This document shows, one piece after another, positions 16,902-26,356 of a stretch of DNA of 64,000 nucleotides. The position numbers and the translations under genes are program-made. The number at the start of each line of letters is the position of its first letter. The stretch's first letter is position 1. Where the stretch lies: positions 1-64,000 of the forward strand of contig NZ_JBHSJJ010000013.1 in the NCBI RefSeq assembly GCF_042652345.1. The letters run 5' to 3'. Origin of the DNA: Negadavirga shengliensis (GTDB lineage: Bacteria > Bacteroidota > Bacteroidia > Cytophagales > Cyclobacteriaceae). A model generated the notes under the pieces. That model was not told the DNA's origin and searched no databases. It saw only the letters and a list, made by a program, of their open reading frames with translations.

Positions 16902-18410
16902 TCAAAAACCTGGATTTTGGTCCAAATTGGGATTGGCAAGAACATCGGCGGGAGGTATGGGATAAACCAGGTACTGTGGAGATGAAGGCGCTTTAAGGTG
17001 CCAGGCATCCAAAAACTTCCCATGCCGGACCATATCCTGTCTCCTATGGCCTTCCCAGTAAAGCTCCCTGCCTCTTTCATCAAGTAAGAGGTCAAGGTCA
17101 ACGCCCGACAGAGGCGTGGCATTTCTGTTTTCCCTGATCCCGTTGACAATGGCCAAGGCTTCAGCGCTCCTTCCCAATCTCAGCAATGCTTCGGCTTTCA
17201 TCAGCAGCACATCGGCATACCTTAGCAGCACCACATCATTTCCCGCGGCACCCGGATGGTCGTAATCGGGTATATATTTGACGGGCCGGTATCCATGCCA
17301 GAGGGTGGCGCCTATGATGGTGGGCACCTCTTTTGTAAAAACCACCCCCGGAAGCGGCTGACCATTGGGACCATATTGCTGGCCGGTAAGGAACCCTGCA
17401 TTGTATCCCCTTGGCGTAGTGATGGGGTGGTCATAATATTTCCTTATATCACCATCCTCGAAAAGATCATACAGCTCGGGAGTAGAGCAGAACCCGTTCC
17501 AGCCTCCTCCGTTGGGCAGCGTCATTTCCGTTGGGAATATGGCGTGCCACCATACCCACAAGGAATGGGACCGCACACCGGCGTTTCCCTCTACGGTAAA
17601 CAGCAGTTCGGTAGACGCCTGGTTGTTATCCGGACCAAAGCTGTCCCAGTAAAACCCCAGGGATTTGCCTTCAATTTCATCTGCATACTGAATGACTTTT
17701 TGCATATCCTCGTTGGCAAACTGGGGGTTTTCACGATTCGCATACACGCCTCTGTTCAGATAAAGCCGGGCCAGCAGCCCCCTGGCCGCATTTTGATTGG
17801 CCCGGTAGGCGGGGGCAGTAGCGGAAAGCAGGGGCAACGCCTGTTCTACTTCGCTGATGATAAAGTCGATGGCCTCCTGGCCCTCCAGCACCGTGGAGGG
17901 CTCCAGCAGGTTATCCCCAGGTTCCCGAAAAGGCACCTTTGCGTAAAGGTCCAGAATACTGTGCATAAAAAAGGCCCTTAGAAACCGCGCCTCAGCTTCC
18001 AGTTCAGGACTCGGGTTAAAAGACAGGACATTGGTGGCATCAAAAACCCCCTTGCTCAAGCCGCTCCAAACGGATTGCAGGTATGGATTTTCCGGCAGCC
18101 AGGTATGGGTATGCAGTTGCCGGTAAACGCCGCCGTTGTCCCAGCCGGAGGGGCGGGAAGGCACAATGGCCCCATCCGCGCTGACTTCCTGCAACAGCCA
18201 CACGCTTCCCGCATGCTGGATATACCTTGAATCAAAATCCCTGTACACCGTTTCCATCAGGGAATTGAAATCCACATTGGCCAGCAAGAACTCCCTGGCC
18301 TTGTCAGCCGGAAGATCAGAACGCAGTTCCTCATCCAGATCGGTACAAGATAGGGCCAACATCACTCCAATGAGGCCTATATATTTGTTCTTGAAATTTT
18401 TCATGGTCAT
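16902..18410 (-). CDS. SusD/RagB-type glycan-binding lipoprotein
   Basis: A 502-residue lipoprotein with lipobox LALSC (C22) and the RagB/SusD architecture: a TPR-like helical scaffold (EARFLRAFFMHSILDLYAKVPF, residues about 140-165) and a C-terminal ELYWEGHRRQDMVRHGKF segment. It would cap the SusC barrel on the cell surface and bind the incoming glycan. It follows SusC by 15 nt. It is shorter than the SusD of the locus at 29409 and ends PNLDQNPGF, the usual family ending. A second in-frame ATG at 18404 is equally good as start. Confidence 0.93.
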   Translation of the reverse strand: MTMKNFKNKYIGLIGVMLALSCTDLDEELRSDLPADKAREFLLANVDFNSLMETVYRDFDSRYIQHAGSVWLLQEVSADGAIVPSRPSGWDNGGVYRQLHTHTWLPENPYLQSVWSGLSKGVFDATNVLSFNPSPELEAEARFLRAFFMHSILDLYAKVPFREPGDNLLEPSTVLEGQEAIDFIISEVEQALPLLSATAPAYRANQNAARGLLARLYLNRGVYANRENPQFANEDMQKVIQYADEIEGKSLGFYWDSFGPDNNQASTELLFTVEGNAGVRSHSLWVWWHAIFPTEMTLPNGGGWNGFCSTPELYDLFEDGDIRKYYDHPITTPRGYNAGFLTGQQYGPNGQPLPGVVFTKEVPTIIGATLWHGYRPVKYIPDYDHPGAAGNDVVLLRYADVLLMKAEALLRLGRSAEALAIVNGIRENRNATPLSGVDLDLLLDERGRELYWEGHRRQDMVRHGKFLDAWHLKAPSSPQYLVYPIPPADVLANPNLDQNPGF

Positions 18411-18425
18411 GTCATTTTAGGATTT

Positions 18426-21400
18426 TTAAAAGGATGCACTCAGTCCCAACATAAAGTTTCTGGCGGGAGGATAAGGAATGTATTCTATCCCAAATGAAGG
18501 CACGCCGCCCACGCCCCTGTTGGTGTTTACTTCCGGATCGAATCCGCTGTAATTGGTCAGCAAAAACAGGTTCTGTCCTGTCAGGGACATCCGGATATTG
18601 CTGAATGTATTTCCCACAGGGCCGAAATCATAGGAAACTGTCGCGTACTGCATCCTCAAAAAATCGGCTTTTTCCAAAAACCGGGTGGAAACCACGTTGG
18701 CATTGCCCAGGTTTTCATTCCCCAATCCAATTGTTTCCGAGGCATTCCTGCCCAAACCCAGATTGGCGGCAGTAATCACCGCATTGGCCGTGTTATTGTA
18801 AACCTGGTGGCCGAAAGCGCCATTCATGCTCATGGAAAAATTGAACTGCTTGTAATCCAAGGAGGTATTGACGCCTAAGAGGAAATTGGGGTTAGGGTTC
18901 CCCACAAACTTCTCCCCATCCGAGTATTGGGCGGTACCATTTTCATCAAATCCTAGGAATTCCAGCATCTTGAACACATATAGTGGCTGCTCATTTTCCA
19001 ACCTCTGGGAATTACTACCCCCTCCCAGTCCGTTGCCGTTGATCTGACCGGTGAGCACTGGGGCACCTGTGTAATTGGTCAGTTGGTTTCTCAGGTAAGT
19101 GGCATTCAGCCCTATTTCCCAGCTGATGTTCTGGCTTTCCTTCACCACGGTATTGAGCATCAATTCCAGGCCGTTGTTCCGGATGGTTGCGGGCAGATTG
19201 GTCCAATACTGGGCGGCGGGAGCCGGCTGGATCGCGGGCAACTGGAACAAAAGGTCTTTGGTAGCCTTATCAAAGTACTCTATGGAACCGGACAACTTGT
19301 AGTTAAAGAAAGAAAAATCCAATCCCAGATTATAGGTTTCCGTGGTCTCCCACCTGAGGTCAGGATTGGCCACATTCACCAAAGACAGGCTTTGCAAACC
19401 AAAAGCATACCGGTCCTGAGAGGCCCCTGCAGGGAACTCCTGGTTACCCGTCTGCCCCCATCCAAACCTCAGTTTCAGGTTGCTGATTTTTGAGGCTGCC
19501 GGGATAAAATCCTCTTCACTGATCACCCAAGCGCCCGCGAAGGAAGGGAAATAGCCGTACTTGTTGTTTTCGCCGAACTTGGTGGAGCCATCCGCCCGCA
19601 TGGTGCCTGTCAACAGGAATTTGTCCGAGAAGTTAAGATTAACCCTTCCGAAATAGGATTGGATTTGGTTGGTGGGGTCTCGGTAGGAATTCACGCTCAC
19701 ATTATCCCTGGAAGGATTCTGAAGGATGTCAGTTCCGCGTACGTCAAACATGGTGAATCCCCTCGCAGTGATATTGTGGGTGTAGCTTCGGTAATCCTGC
19801 AACTCATACCCCCCCAAGGCATTCATTCTCAAGTTGGCAAACTCCTTGTCATAGGTCAAAGTATGGGTGATTGTACTGCTGTTGAGTTGTGAGGTATTTA
19901 CCACTCCTAAGCCAAGATCGGTTATGGTACTGAGAAAAAGATCGCCAGAAGTATCCACAGTCCTGTTTCCTTTGACATGGTTTACCCCCACGTTGAAGCG
20001 ATAATTCAAGCCCTCCACTATTTTATAAGTCAATCCCAGGCTCCCCAAGACACTGGTGATGTTGCTTTGGTCATGATAGTATGCCAATAAAGCCATGGGG
20101 TTGGTGGGCAGGCCTGCCACATTCCTGCCGTTTTCCTGATAAACCCTCTGTACAAAATTGCCCTGGGCATCCCTAAAAGGCACCGTAGGGTTCCACTCGA
20201 TGGCGTTTCCCACCAAACTGCCGTTTACATTCGAGTTTTCTGCAATGGGCGCCCCATTCTCCACATTGTTGTTGGCAATCACGCTGATATCCAGTTGCAA
20301 CCGATCATCCGGCAAAAATTTATAGTTGGAGTTGTAACTGGCCGTATATTTTTTTATACCTGACCCGCTGATGATACCCTGTTGGTCATGATAACCTGCG
20401 GAGAGTCTGTAGCTGCTTTTGTCACTGCCCCCTGTGACGGAAAAGTTAATGATATTGGTAAGGGCGGTACGGGTAATGGCATCGAAAGCATCTACTTCGG
20501 TGCCACCGTCGTAGTCCTGGAGCTCCCGGTGGATCAGGGCCTGCCGGAATGTCTGTCCATCCATAATATCGGGTCTTCTGGCCAAAGTACTGACTCCTGA
20601 CTGCACCTGCAGGTTCATGGTTGGGGTACCGGCTTTTCCTTTTTTAGTGGTGATGAGGACCACCCCGTTGGCACCTCTGGAGCCATAGATGGCCGTGGCT
20701 GAAGCATCTTTTAGAATATCGATGGTCTCTATGTCATTTGGATTCAGGAAGTTCAGTGGATTGGAACCTTCCGTAGTCCCCAGTTCACCCGCAGTGGCGC
20801 TGGGCTTGGTATTTCTTCCGTCCAAAGGGACCCCATCCACCACAAAAAGGGGCTGGTTTCCCGATCTGACAGAAGAAGCCCCGCGTATCCGGAAGGTCAC
20901 TTCGCCACCGGGAGCGCCGCTGTTGTTGACGATATCCACGCCGGCCACTTTTCCTTGGATCATCTGGTCCGGGGAAACATTTATCCCCTTGTTAAAATCC
21001 CTTTCACCCACCCGGGAGACGGCTCCGGTCAAATCCCTTACCCGGGCGGTTCCGTATCCCACCACGACAACTTCCTCCAGGTTTTGGAGGTCCTGATCCA
21101 GGAATATCTCAAAATTTGACTGGTTTCCGATCTCCAATTCTTTGGTGATATATCCTACAAAGGAAACCACCAATACCGCTGCATCATCTTCCACGGTCAA
21201 CTGAAAACTGCCATCCACATCCGTCACGGTGCCGGTATTGGTCCCTTTCACCATGATGGTAACGCCCGGCATTGAATGGTTCTCCGAATTGTCTCTCACT
21301 ACCCCTTGGATCACCCTTTCGTCATTCTCCACATACCGGAGCTCCGGTTGGCGAAAGGCCGCTCCCCAGAGAAATAATGGCCACCAACCTATCAATATTG

Positions 21401-21431
21401 CCGGGGCCAATAAACGTATAAACTTGTTCAT
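18426..21431 (-). CDS. SusC/RagA-type TonB-dependent outer-membrane transporter
   Basis: A 1001-residue transporter. Order: signal peptide, carboxypeptidase-regulatory-like domain (IQGVVRDNSENHSMPGVTI, about 40-110), TonB box-like VVVVGYG at 121-127, plug domain with IRGASSVRSGNQPLFVVDGVPL and DILKDASATAIYGSRGANGV, then a large beta barrel ending FMLGLSASF. These are the SusC hallmarks. It pairs with SusD downstream to import oligosaccharides into the periplasm. It is the first gene of the left-hand minus-strand locus and is divergent from the DUF1259 gene across a 229-bp AT-rich region. Confidence 0.95.
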   Translation of the reverse strand: MNKFIRLLAPAILIGWWPLFLWGAAFRQPELRYVENDERVIQGVVRDNSENHSMPGVTIMVKGTNTGTVTDVDGSFQLTVEDDAAVLVVSFVGYITKELEIGNQSNFEIFLDQDLQNLEEVVVVGYGTARVRDLTGAVSRVGERDFNKGINVSPDQMIQGKVAGVDIVNNSGAPGGEVTFRIRGASSVRSGNQPLFVVDGVPLDGRNTKPSATAGELGTTEGSNPLNFLNPNDIETIDILKDASATAIYGSRGANGVVLITTKKGKAGTPTMNLQVQSGVSTLARRPDIMDGQTFRQALIHRELQDYDGGTEVDAFDAITRTALTNIINFSVTGGSDKSSYRLSAGYHDQQGIISGSGIKKYTASYNSNYKFLPDDRLQLDISVIANNNVENGAPIAENSNVNGSLVGNAIEWNPTVPFRDAQGNFVQRVYQENGRNVAGLPTNPMALLAYYHDQSNITSVLGSLGLTYKIVEGLNYRFNVGVNHVKGNRTVDTSGDLFLSTITDLGLGVVNTSQLNSSTITHTLTYDKEFANLRMNALGGYELQDYRSYTHNITARGFTMFDVRGTDILQNPSRDNVSVNSYRDPTNQIQSYFGRVNLNFSDKFLLTGTMRADGSTKFGENNKYGYFPSFAGAWVISEEDFIPAASKISNLKLRFGWGQTGNQEFPAGASQDRYAFGLQSLSLVNVANPDLRWETTETYNLGLDFSFFNYKLSGSIEYFDKATKDLLFQLPAIQPAPAAQYWTNLPATIRNNGLELMLNTVVKESQNISWEIGLNATYLRNQLTNYTGAPVLTGQINGNGLGGGSNSQRLENEQPLYVFKMLEFLGFDENGTAQYSDGEKFVGNPNPNFLLGVNTSLDYKQFNFSMSMNGAFGHQVYNNTANAVITAANLGLGRNASETIGLGNENLGNANVVSTRFLEKADFLRMQYATVSYDFGPVGNTFSNIRMSLTGQNLFLLTNYSGFDPEVNTNRGVGGVPSFGIEYIPYPPARNFMLGLSASF

Positions 21432-21660
21432 ATGGTTTGGTTATTTTGGTTTAAACACAGTCGATACTCTTCAAAATGATATATAATTATTTATAAGTAA
21501 ACTGAAACAAACCTAGCAATTGTATGGAATACACATTATTAAAATTGTACATCGGTCAATTTTATAAAATAATTGTTGACGGAATTAAAAAGTCAAACAG
21601 CATATTCATTCGAAAACCTTTACCTTAGATAGATCAACAGACCATAATAAACCCAACGTC

Positions 21661-22620
21661 ATGAAAATTCAACACGTATATCCCGGTATTTTTGCCGCCT
21701 CATTTCTCCTGTTTTGCCTTGGGGGCTGCGGTGAAAAAACCACGCAAATTGGAGAAGCCGGCCATGATACGGATGCTCCACACGCTGCCCCGGTAAGCAA
21801 CTTACAGCCCTTGGATATTCCCGCGATAGAAAAAGCCATTGGCTTAAAAGGTGAAGAAAGCCATGGTGAGTACAAAGTCACCGTGCCGCAGAATGACCTT
21901 GATATCCGCGTGGACGGTTTCAAGATTATTCCACCTATGGGTTTGGGCAGTTGGGCGGCTTTTGCCCCATCCCCTCACGGCGCCATGCTTATGGGTGACA
22001 TTATAGTGACGGAAAAAGACCTGGGGCCGGTGCAGGCGGAAGTGATCAGCCAGGGCCTGACCATCACCGCCATTCACAACCACTTTGTGAGAAACATCCC
22101 GAACGTCATGTATATGCATATAGGCGGCATGGGTGACGGCGAAGCCTTGGCTAGGAAAGTGAAGTCCGTGCTGGATAAGATAGAGGAAGTCAGGGGCAAA
22201 AACCCGTCAAGCGGCCCAACTGACGAAGTTGAAAACACATTGGATACGGAAAGTATTTCAGAAATCATAGGACACCCGGGATCAGTCAGCCGTGGCGTGT
22301 ATAAGATCACGATTGGAAGACCGGACGTCAACCTGTTGGAACACGGAGCGCCTGTCAGCACATTTCTCGGTTTCAATACCTGGGCCAGTTGGCAGGGGAC
22401 ACCTGAGAAAGCGGCTGTGGCGGGAGATTTTACCATGTTGGCCCATGAGGTGGAAAATGTGGTGAAAGCCCTGATTGAAAATGGCATTGAGGTGGTGGCC
22501 CTGCACAACCATATGGTGCACGAGGAACCGAGGATATTCTTTCTCCACTACTGGGGAGTAGGGCCGGCCGAAGATCTCGCGCGAGGCTTGAGGGCTGCCC
22601 TGGATCAAACAGGGAAATAA
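21661..22620 (+). CDS. Lipoprotein with two DUF1259 (LppY/LpqO) domains
   Basis: A 319-residue lipoprotein (lipobox LGGC, C23). It contains two related copies of a domain, about residues 45-175 and 195-319. Each has SWAAFAPSP or SWQGTPEKAA, a GDI/GDF strand, then ITAIHNHFVRNIPNVMYMHI in copy 1 and VVALHNHMVHEEPRIFFLHY in copy 2. The conserved HNH..V and following H suggest metal or ligand binding. DUF1259 is known from LppY/LpqO proteins of Actinobacteria and has no established biochemical role. The gene stands alone, followed by its own terminator. Confidence 0.8.
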   Translation: MKIQHVYPGIFAASFLLFCLGGCGEKTTQIGEAGHDTDAPHAAPVSNLQPLDIPAIEKAIGLKGEESHGEYKVTVPQNDLDIRVDGFKIIPPMGLGSWAAFAPSPHGAMLMGDIIVTEKDLGPVQAEVISQGLTITAIHNHFVRNIPNVMYMHIGGMGDGEALARKVKSVLDKIEEVRGKNPSSGPTDEVENTLDTESISEIIGHPGSVSRGVYKITIGRPDVNLLEHGAPVSTFLGFNTWASWQGTPEKAAVAGDFTMLAHEVENVVKALIENGIEVVALHNHMVHEEPRIFFLHYWGVGPAEDLARGLRAALDQTGK

Positions 22621-22647
22621 AGCATTATTTGACCTGATAGGAAAAAG

Positions 22648-22675
22648 GCTGTCCCGATTTCACTCCCGGGACAGC
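22648..22675 (+). terminator. Rho-independent-type hairpin after the DUF1259 gene
   Basis: Stem GCTGTCCCG paired with CGGGACAGC, 9 bp with a 10-nt loop, 28 nt after the stop. No strong U-tract follows (GCTATTATATG), so it may protect the 3' end as much as terminate. Confidence 0.55.
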
Positions 22676-22722
22676 GCTATTATATGTTCACTGGGCTTAC
22701 CGGTCGAAACTCCGGAACTGTT

Positions 22723-23053
22723 AAGTCAAGGATCAATTTTTGGGATTGACCAATAAATTTATTGTCCGCGGATCCCGATCCGCCGGCTGGCGGACGGGAC
22801 AGGTTTACACAGCCCACCCGGCCAATACCGGGGAATTAGTACGAAGAACGAGATTATATGAATAAAATTATTATTTGGGAAGCCGATTCAACGATCTGAA
22901 TCATTTTATGAAATTCGTGTCAACCGTGCCTCGCCTGCCCGCCTCCCGAAATCGTACGGAGGGCAGGCAGGCGGGTCAGTGGAATCGGTGGACAAAAGAC
23001 TCTCGGAAATCAGCAGTTTCACAAGCTGACAAGGCGAAATATTTGATTTGACG
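22723..23053. mobile_element. MITE-like element with inverted core (orientation 1)
   Basis: A non-coding element of about 330 bp. Its ends AAGTCAAGGATCAATTTTTGG and GCGAAATATTTGATTTGAC form imperfect terminal inverted repeats. The inner part (about 22795-22940) is the reverse complement of the inner part of the element at 37066-37385, while the outer ends lie in the same orientation in both. A CCCGGCCAATACCGGG hairpin sits at 22817-22832. The surrounding 22676-23358 stretch holds no gene. A TATCTTTG at 23193-23200 could be a -7 promoter element for the transporter gene. Confidence 0.6.
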
Positions 23054-23358
23054 CTACTCATTTTTAAACTTATTCTCCATCAGGTTTTCTTTGAACAAAG
23101 CTTTTGACATTCAAGTATTTTATTCAGTTGGAAAAGTCATAACTTGGATAAACACAAAGCTTGACGGGAAAATGGAAAGGAAATACCATGATTATCTTTG
23201 TAAGTGGACCTGAAACAGTAGGTCATGGCTTTTTTTTAGACGTCATCCTTGTACTTACAGGGATTGAACGCAATAAAAAATAATCATTGGCGAAGGTATC
23301 ATTTGGGAAAGCAAGCCCTTCGAGTAAATTTCGTAAATCGACTTTATAATGCTTCTAT

Positions 23359-24729
23359 ATGAACCAAAACCCTGATATCTCCCCGGCCGGTTTTTCAGAT
23401 GTAAGCTTTAGGGAAGCACTGAAAGTCTGGATAAAAGTAGCGCTATACAGCTTCGGCGGACCTGCCGGACAGATTGCCGTAATGCACAGGTTCCTGGTGG
23501 ATGAAAAAAAATGGATAGATGAAAACCGGTTTTTACATACGCTCAATTACTGTATGCTGCTTCCCGGCCCGGAAGCACAACAGTTGTCCATTTATCTGGG
23601 CTGGCTGATGCACGGGTTAAAGGGCGGCCTGGTTGCCGGATCCTTGTTTGTCTTGCCGGGGTTTATTTCCATCCTGATATTGAGCATCCTCTATGCGGAA
23701 TTCAGTGATGTCACGTTGGTACAGGCTATATTTTACGGCATCAAACCTGCCGTGATGGCCATTGTGGTACAGGCTGTGTTCAAAATCGGGAGCCGGGCGC
23801 TCAAAAACGGCGTGATGGTTTCTTTGTCCGTCCTCTCATTTATTGCGATTTTCTTTTTTGATATCGCTTTCCCGTTGATCGTTTTGACAGCGGGATTGAC
23901 AGGCCTGGCCGGCGGAAAAATATGGGAAGATAAGTTTTATGTCATCAAAGGACATACCGTCAGGGAAAACGGGCAGAGCTCCCCGACGGGACATACCATC
24001 CGGTCTTCCAGACCTTCCTTTAGAAGAACATTGAAAACCGTCACCGTTTGGCTTCTGATCTGGCTGGTTCCGCTGGCCGTTCTTTTTTTGGTACTTGGGG
24101 ACCAAAATGTCTTTGTGCAGGAGGGCGTGTTTTTCAGCAAAGCGGCGGTTGTGACTTTTGGGGGAGCCTATTCGGTTTTGGCTTATATCGCACAGGAGGC
24201 AGTCCAGACCCATGGCTGGCTGATGCCCGGCCAGATGCTCGATGGTCTGGGCATGGCCGAAACCACCCCCGGTCCTTTGATCCAGGTCGTGCAGTTTGTG
24301 GGGTTCATGGGGGCTTATCAGTTTCCGGGCGCCCTCGATCCTGTAGTGGCCGGAATCCTGGCATCCGTATTGGTTACCTGGATGACTTTTGTGCCCTGTT
24401 TTTTGTTTATCCTTTCCGGTGCGCCGTACATAGAATACCTGCGTGGCAACAAATCGCTCACCACCGCTCTTTCTGCCATTACAGCCGCAGTGGTCGGGGT
24501 CGTACTGAATTTGGGTGTTTGGTTTTCCATCCACACCTTGTTTGGAGAAGTTAGAACCTTTGTCGGTTGGGGTTTGAATTTTGATATTCCTGTATGGGAC
24601 ACCGTCGATTGGTGGGCTTTAATAATCGCCGTTGGAGCATTTGTTGCTTTGTTTAGGTACAAAATCAATATGCTGACGGTATTGGGAGCAAGTGTAGCCC
24701 TGGGTATATTGGTTTATTTTTTGACCTAA
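23359..24729 (+). CDS. Chromate efflux transporter, ChrA (CHR family, two-domain)
   Basis: A 456-residue membrane protein with two homologous CHR halves. The first starts SFREALKVWIKVALYSFGGPAGQIAVMHR with the family motif FGGPxxxIxxMHxx, and the second has AVVTFGGAYSVLAYIAQEAV and LDGLGMAETTPGPLIQVVQFVGF. The long bidomain form is the classic ChrA that exports chromate. A basic linker of about 50 residues between the halves contains SSRPSFRRTLKT. No regulator or other resistance gene is nearby. Some CHR-family proteins have other substrates. Confidence 0.85.
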   Translation: MNQNPDISPAGFSDVSFREALKVWIKVALYSFGGPAGQIAVMHRFLVDEKKWIDENRFLHTLNYCMLLPGPEAQQLSIYLGWLMHGLKGGLVAGSLFVLPGFISILILSILYAEFSDVTLVQAIFYGIKPAVMAIVVQAVFKIGSRALKNGVMVSLSVLSFIAIFFFDIAFPLIVLTAGLTGLAGGKIWEDKFYVIKGHTVRENGQSSPTGHTIRSSRPSFRRTLKTVTVWLLIWLVPLAVLFLVLGDQNVFVQEGVFFSKAAVVTFGGAYSVLAYIAQEAVQTHGWLMPGQMLDGLGMAETTPGPLIQVVQFVGFMGAYQFPGALDPVVAGILASVLVTWMTFVPCFLFILSGAPYIEYLRGNKSLTTALSAITAAVVGVVLNLGVWFSIHTLFGEVRTFVGWGLNFDIPVWDTVDWWALIIAVGAFVALFRYKINMLTVLGASVALGILVYFLT

Positions 24730-24901
24730 GTGTATTGCTAACCCAAAACCAGGTTGCGAAGGTTGGTGGTGCTCTTCCTTTATATGGATGATTAAATCAG
24801 GTAATTCCTGCTGCGGTAAAACTTCCAAAGCAGTCCTACGGCCGTTACCCATATTTATCTGAATAGTAAACCAAAACGGATATTTGCCATAGATTATATT
24901 T

Positions 24902-24933
24902 TTTGCTGTACAATCCCCAATTGACTATCTTTG
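24902..24933 (+). promoter_or_regulatory. Bacteroidota-type sigma promoter
   Basis: TTTG at 24902-24905 and TATCTTTG at 24926-24933 with 20 nt between them, matching the -33 TTTG and -7 TAnnTTTG pattern established for the primary sigma factor of Bacteroides. It lies about 237 bp upstream of the AraC-type regulator and points toward it, implying a long leader. I see no gene in the 24730-25169 gap. Confidence 0.55.
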
Positions 24934-25169
24934 GACAACATAACCCCAACTGGGGCCGACCACTGTTAGGTTACCTGTAAATAGGCACGGTGTGCTGGCT
25001 GCATCCGTTGTTTCTCAAGATTGGACAGAAGAACTTCAACTGTTTTGGAGGTTGAATGTTTAGGGGAACAAACAACGATTAAACAAACCGCGCCTGCAAC
25101 AGACCGGTAACCGACTGAACAATAACATGGTTAGAAGCACTGGCAAATCATCCTTAACATGACCCTACT

Positions 25170-26090
25170 ATGAATAACCCAAAATCCGGAGAGTCTGGTA
25201 TATGGTGGCATGAAGAGAATAAGGGTCCCTTGGAAAAAATTCCCTTTTTCAAGCAATTCGGCAGCATGAAGTTTTCCAAAGTAAGGATGGACGACAACAT
25301 GCGCCCGCATCTCAATGATGGCATCGAAATCCACTTTATAGAAAGCGGCCGCTACGACTGGGTCTTCGAGGACAAGTCCGTGGAACTCTTTCCTGATGAC
25401 CTGTCCATCACCGCCCCCTGGCACTGGAACGGCAGCCCTGCCGGCAAAATGGACATGGGACAGATCAACTGGATCATACTAAAGCCCGAAAAATTCAGTC
25501 CCGAGGAGCCGTTGGACCTGGGTCTTTGGTCAAATCTCACTTACACGTTCCAGATGAGACTGGGAGAAATGATCGCGGGAGAAAAGGGCATCGTGATCCG
25601 AAAGGCAAAAGCTTTCAAAAAGTATTTTGTAGGGATCAGAAACGAGTTAATGGAACAGAAGCCCTGTTATGAAATCATTGTGGTTAACCTTCTGGAAAAT
25701 CTGTTGATCGACCTCCATAGGCATCTTACCAGCCGCAGACAGAAACTGAATGAGGAAGATTCCTTTATTTATAAGCTGGAGAATATGGTCACGGAAGACC
25801 TTACCAATAAATGGGCCGTGGAATCTTTGGCGGAAAATTTCGGCATGGGAAAAACCAAATTCACCGAAAAGGTAAAAAGGCTCACGGGTTATCCGCCAAA
25901 CAGTTATATCATCAACCTTAAAATAGAAAAGGCCAAGGAAATGATGCGAAAAGACCCTTTTTGCAGCCTTTCTGAGGTGGCCTACAGCTGCGGTTTTTCT
26001 TCCCTCCAGCATTTTACCTCCTCTTTTTCCCAAAGGACGGGATCCACGCCCGGCAAATTTCAGGGCGGATCCGGGAAAAGACACTTTTGA
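25170..26090 (+). CDS. AraC-family transcriptional regulator
   Basis: A 306-residue regulator. The N-terminal half looks like a cupin sugar-sensing domain (MRPHLNDGIEIHFIESGRYDWVFEDK, with PDDLSITAPWHWNGSP). The C-terminal 100 residues carry the two helix-turn-helix motifs: KWAVESLAENFGMGKTKFTEKVKRLTGYPPNSYI and CSLSEVAYSCGFSSLQHFTSSFSQRTGSTPGKFQ. It lies 266 bp upstream of the SusC gene at 26357 and in the same direction, so it probably activates that pectin-type operon in response to a released sugar. The sensed ligand is unknown. Confidence 0.9.
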   Translation: MNNPKSGESGIWWHEENKGPLEKIPFFKQFGSMKFSKVRMDDNMRPHLNDGIEIHFIESGRYDWVFEDKSVELFPDDLSITAPWHWNGSPAGKMDMGQINWIILKPEKFSPEEPLDLGLWSNLTYTFQMRLGEMIAGEKGIVIRKAKAFKKYFVGIRNELMEQKPCYEIIVVNLLENLLIDLHRHLTSRRQKLNEEDSFIYKLENMVTEDLTNKWAVESLAENFGMGKTKFTEKVKRLTGYPPNSYIINLKIEKAKEMMRKDPFCSLSEVAYSCGFSSLQHFTSSFSQRTGSTPGKFQGGSGKRHF

Positions 26091-26193
26091 TGAGGCTGCC
26101 TTCCAGGGATTTTCCTGAAAATCCGATTCCTCCGCCCGCCCGTTTCAATTTTTTGCACGGATATTTTGTTTTATTGTTTTTTTGCGTTAAATA

Positions 26194-26207
26194 TGCAAAC
26201 GTTTGCA
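26194..26207. promoter_or_regulatory. Candidate LacI-type operator upstream of susC
   Basis: TGCAAACGTTTGCA, a perfect 14-bp palindrome with the central CG typical of LacI/GalR operators. It lies 150 bp before the SusC start and in the middle of the regulator-to-susC gap. Related sequences (11 of 14 identical) occur at 38753-38766 upstream of lacI and at 44621-44634 upstream of gntR. Confidence 0.55.
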
Positions 26208-26356
26208 CAAACGTCTGTTTAACGTTTAAAGTCAGGCTGTTGATTATCTGATCTTCCATATTTATATGGAAGGAAATGAAGTCGGCCAGGAACATCAGTA
26301 ACCTATCATCGGTAGATAAATTAACTACAATTATTATCAAATAAACCCTTAAAATT

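Noticed and set aside
22676..23358. Possible small RNA in the gap before chrA
   Set aside because: The visible structure is explained by the MITE-like element. Only a -7 TATCTTTG is seen, without a matching -33.
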